64,000 nt of DNA from contig JAFCIZ010000002.1 in assembly GCA_017871115.1 (NCBI GenBank), forward strand, positions 434,001 to 498,000, in the 5' to 3' direction. The DNA is from Cunninghamella blakesleeana. Lineage: Eukaryota > Mucoromycota > Mucoromycetes > Mucorales > Cunninghamellaceae. Made by a program: the position numbers and the translations under genes. Position 1 is the first letter of the stretch. Each line of letters opens with the position of its first letter. The notes under the pieces are model-generated. The model saw nothing but the letters and a program-made list of their open reading frames with translations, did no database searches and was not told where the DNA came from. This document shows positions 60,523-64,000 of the stretch, piece by piece.

Positions 60523-61841
60523 GGATATAATAGATATTCATAACAATTATGATTTTTTAATAATAGAAAATGAAAAAGGTCAAGTAATTTCCCCATTCCA
60601 TGATATTCCTTTATTCCCTTACGCTGATCGTAAAGATATTTTCAATATGGTTGTTGAAATTCCTCGATATACCAATGCTAAATTCGAAATAAATAAAGAA
60701 AATATAATGAACCCAATTATCCAAGATGTTAGTAATGGCCAACCTCGATTCGTACCTAATATTTTCCCCTTTAAGGGGTACGTTTGGAATTATGGTGCTT
60801 TGCCTCAAGTAATATATACATATATAACATAACGATTCATCATCATCATTATCATCATCGTTTTCATCCTAAAAATATATGGATGTGAAACAGTCTCTAT
60901 ATTTTTATTTTTTTAACCTATTTTTATTTTTTTTTAAGACATGGGAAAACCCATTACACATTACTCCTAGTACTGGAACAAAAGGTGATAATGATCCAAT
61001 AGATGTTCTTGAAATTGGGGATGAAATCGGTTATACTGGTCAAATTAAACAAGTCAAAATCCTTGGTGTTTTTGGTTTGTTAGATGAAGGTGAAACCGAT
61101 TGGAAATTAATTACCATTGATATCAAGGATCCTTTGGCTAAAAAATTAAATGGTAAGTGAACATTTTTTAAAAAAATAAAATAAAATGACCATAAAAAAA
61201 ATTAATTCATTTTTTTAAAATCCATTAGATATCAAAGATGTCAAAAAATATAAACCGGGTTTATTAGAAAATACAGCTGCTTTTTACAAAATGTATAAAT
61301 ATCCTTCTAAAAAAGTCATTAATGAAATTGCTTATAATAGCAAAGCAAAAAATAGTGTAAGTTATTTATATATGTAAAAATAGTAAAGTTATTCGATGAA
61401 TTAGTAGAAACTAAAATAGTTTTTCTTTTTTTCTATTTTATAGAAATTTGCTATTAAAACTATTATGGAAACCCATGAATTCTGGAAAAAATTAATGAAA
61501 GGAACTATTAAAGTGGATGATATTAAAACGTAAAAATATATATAAATAAATAAAAAACTAAAAAAAATAATGAAAGTACTAATATATATATTTCTATTTT
61601 AGTGAAAATATTAATGTAGATTTTTCACCTTACCGAGTAAAAAATGTTGACAAATTCAACAAACAATTCCCTAAAGTATGAAAAAATAAAAAAAAATGAA
61701 AAAATAGATACTACAAACCGATCAATTGTAAATTAAATATTCATTTTTTTTTAGGAAAATATTCTTAAGCCAGCTCCTTTACCTGAAAATGTTGATAAAT
61801 ATGAGTACGTTAAATTTGATACTTATCTTACAAGAAACTAA
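60322..61841 (+). CDS. Family I inorganic pyrophosphatase with an N-terminal signal peptide
   Basis: The model is join(60322..60451,60567..60808,60939..61152,61229..61356,61444..61529,61603..61675,61755..61841), 960 nt, 319 residues. It hydrolyses pyrophosphate to two phosphates with Mg2+. Active-site blocks are intact: [47 protein letters not shown] (metal aspartates) and [17 protein letters not shown]. The body aligns closely with yeast Ipp1 by eye. Residues 1 to about 22 ([20 protein letters not shown]) form a clear signal peptide ahead of an NST glycosylation sequon, so the enzyme should enter the secretory pathway. The cytosolic enzyme is probably encoded elsewhere. A long TA run lies in intron 1. 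Confidence 0.93.
60486..60520. repeat. TA dinucleotide repeat in pyrophosphatase intron 1
   Basis: About 17 TA units within the first intron. Similar but shorter TA runs occur at about 15889-15908, 38327-38348, 41516-41538, 54801-54824 and 57777-57803. Confidence 0.8.
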
Positions 61842-62156
61842 CTATTTTTGACATAACGTTATGTAAAATTATTCAATTTAATAATTAATATTTAAATAAA
61901 TATCAAACAATTAATATAAAGCGAAAATTTAAACAGACTCGATTATTTTTCTCTCTTACAAAATGAATGATATATTTTATAGCTAATATATATATATATA
62001 TATAAATGATGTTTATACTAATTTATAATTATAAATTTTAAAAAATATATAAATAAAATAAAAAAAAAAAATATTAAATACTATCAATTACATGAAAATA
62101 AAAAAAAAAAGTCTACGCCCGTTCTTTTTTTTTAAAGTTGATTTTATAGAAAGATT
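61842..62156. other. Spacer between convergent pyrophosphatase and DSK2 genes
   Basis: 315 bp of AT-rich 3' flank with a TA run near 61986-62003 and A runs. No gene seen. Confidence 0.45.
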
Positions 62157-64000
62157 TTAATTATTATTTAACAAATATTCAACAGCTGCATCAACATTCC
62201 CCCCAGTTGCTAATAATGCACGTATATTAGCTTGTTTTTCTACAAATCCCATTTCTTCCAGCTGACTCAATTGTGATTGAAATCGTGTTTCTGGTGGTTC
62301 TGTGGACTGAGAGGCGTTATTGTTATTGTTATTATTATTATTTGACGGCATTCCACTATATTATTATAATAAAGACAAGTAATTAATAATCTTTACTATA
62401 GCACTGTTTTATTATTATTTTATTATTTTATTATATTCTATATTACCTAAACATATTTCCCCATAGATTTTGACCAAATGGTGATGTTGTGGGGAAAGCT
62501 TGCTCTTGTTGACCTTGTTGACCTTGTTGTCTTTGTTCCATCATACTTTGATGTAAGCGCATGGTTGCCTGTAAAAAGTTAGGATCTGCCCAAAAAGGGA
62601 CATTTCCATTGGATGAACCTGTACCTTGATTTTGTGCTGATGAAGTATTTGTAGAATTGTTATTGTTATTGGATGTTGACTATATATTAAAAAGAAAAAA
62701 AAAAAAAAGAAAAATCAGAGAAAGTGAATATATAATACCTAATACAAGTTATTTATATCTATACATATATTTATATGATCACACTTACATTAGGAATACC
62801 AGGGAATCCCATCATTGGAAAAGGAGATCCAGAATTACCAGAGCCCATAAGAGGATTGCCAGCACCCATAAGTGCTAAATAAGATAGACAAAATAACAAA
62901 GTAATAATACATAAATAAATAATTAACTAAATATAGAGAATGATGGATTATGTCATATGCAAATGATTATGATTATTATTACCAGCAAATGGGTTTTGTG
63001 CTGCAGATGGAATGCTGTCATTACTATTGTTGTTATTATTACTGCTATTATTACTAGTGTTGGTATTTCCTGATGGTGCTGCCCATGGATTTGGTAATGC
63101 TTGGGTATTCAAAGTATTTTCTATAAATTTAAAATTACAATATTAAAAGTAATAGTATTAATAAGCATATAGAAATGAAAATATGTCATTGTTTTTAATA
63201 TCACTATGTATGTTGTTTTTACCTGGAACACTTGTTACATTAAGTTGTCTTGCCAATCTTTCATTTGCTTCATCAGATGAAGTATCATTTGGTCTAGATA
63301 CAGATGACAATGGATCATTCAAAGTGCTATACATACGTCTTAAATGATTAAATCCACCAGGAATTGCCTAAACAATAATTATAATAATAAAATAAATAGC
63401 AATTATATTAATATTCAATTTTTATAATAATCTATACTTATTATTCTATGTATATATATATGCAAGTATTACTTCTATGTTGGATAATGCACGATCATTA
63501 CTACGTTGGGCTTCTCTCATTAATTCCGGATTTCTAAGAGGAAAAAAAAAAAAAAAGGAATAAATGAGATTAGCTTCTTTTTTTTAAAAAAATAATTAAT
63601 GATATTATGATCCTATTAATATTGATATATTTATTTACCTCATCATCTCAATAGATTGTCTTAAAAAGGCAGGATCATTAATAACATGGCCAATTTCAGG
63701 GTTTTCTTCTACCAATGCTCTCATTTGAGGATTGCTCATAATGATAGATCGTACAAAATCTACAAGTATATAATAACCATACCAAAATATTGTTAATAGT
63801 CATCATCATCAATATCTACGATATATACCTATATTTAGAATAAATCACTTTACCGGTATTGCTAAGCAAACCTTGCATAATTGGGCTATCCATCATCTGT
63901 CTCATTGCTTCGGGGTCCATTTGAGGCATACCACCTGGACCGCCAGCTCCCATACCACCAAACATACCATCTCCCATACCAGGGAAAAGGCCACCAGCGT
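62157..64000 (-). CDS. DSK2: Ubiquilin/DSK2 ubiquitin receptor, C-terminal part (cut by right edge)
   Basis: The visible model is complement(join(62157..62355,62447..62679,62789..62874,62983..63120,63223..63367,63473..63533,63639..63759,63854..>64000)). The exon phases are consistent. From the edge inward there is a Gly/Met-rich linker, then an STI1-type repeat ([78 protein letters not shown]), then Asn/Gly/Pro linkers, a QGQQGQQ stretch and a C-terminal UBA domain ([34 protein letters not shown]). The N-terminal ubiquitin-like domain must lie beyond position 64000. These proteins shuttle ubiquitylated clients to the proteasome. The UBA keeps the MGF and [11 protein letters not shown] hallmarks. 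Confidence 0.93.

Noticed and set aside
1..64000. tRNA, rRNA, CRISPR or bacterial-type operon features
   Set aside because: Scanned for GC-rich cloverleaf-like blocks and regular spaced repeats; none seen. The genes are spliced and eukaryotic.

Overview
This window is nuclear DNA from a fungus, strongly AT-rich, with the standard code, many short GTA..AG introns (mostly about 50-150 nt) and genes packed on both strands. A class V chitin synthase fused to a myosin motor, SPC25, an RSC9-like ARID protein and a PCL-type cyclin point to Fungi. The full-length neurofibromin with a Sec14 module, the AT bias and the intron style suggest an early-diverging lineage such as Mucoromycota; that placement is inference. 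No tRNA, rRNA or CRISPR was recognised. Exon coordinates in the gene entries were worked out by hand from splice signals and reading-frame continuity. With the declared exceptions, every model closes in frame.

Layout. The left edge holds the N-terminus of a forkhead factor (-), then a 2.7-kb Tc1/mariner-type DNA transposon (1660-4380) with perfect 30-bp terminal inverted repeats, a TA target duplication and an apparently intact intron-containing transposase. Next come an RSC9/ARID2-like remodeller subunit (+), an SH3/Ras-association polarity scaffold (+), a 14-exon neurofibromin RasGAP (-, 9.8 kb) and, divergently, an M13 metallopeptidase (+). The centre carries the myosin-chitin synthase (-), BUD23 (-) divergent from mitochondrial ribosomal protein uS13m (+), choline/ethanolamine kinase (-), a SNX-BAR sorting nexin (-), a Pho85-type cyclin (-) and the Fe-S scaffold ISU1 (-). 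The right part carries NDC1 (+), SEC12 (+) ending in KDEL, a 73-residue membrane protein (-) whose first coding exon is only the ATG, SPC25 (+), SPT3 (+), a LARGE-type GT49 glycosyltransferase (-), a family I pyrophosphatase with a signal peptide (+) and a DSK2/ubiquilin gene (-) cut by the right edge.

The genes are mostly conserved housekeeping functions with no operon-like logic. Two themes recur: growth and polarity (neurofibromin, SH3/RA scaffold, chitin synthase, cyclin) and the secretory pathway (SEC12, SNX-BAR, GT49, secreted pyrophosphatase).

The most notable items are: the transposon, whose 48-nt in-frame intron contains the only stop codon; a chitin synthase without the usual C-terminal DEK domain; a KDEL-tailed SEC12; a secreted pyrophosphatase; an ATG-only exon; and recurrent T(n)A(n) homopolymer palindromes, one of which sits at an apparently non-canonical splice junction in the M13 gene.
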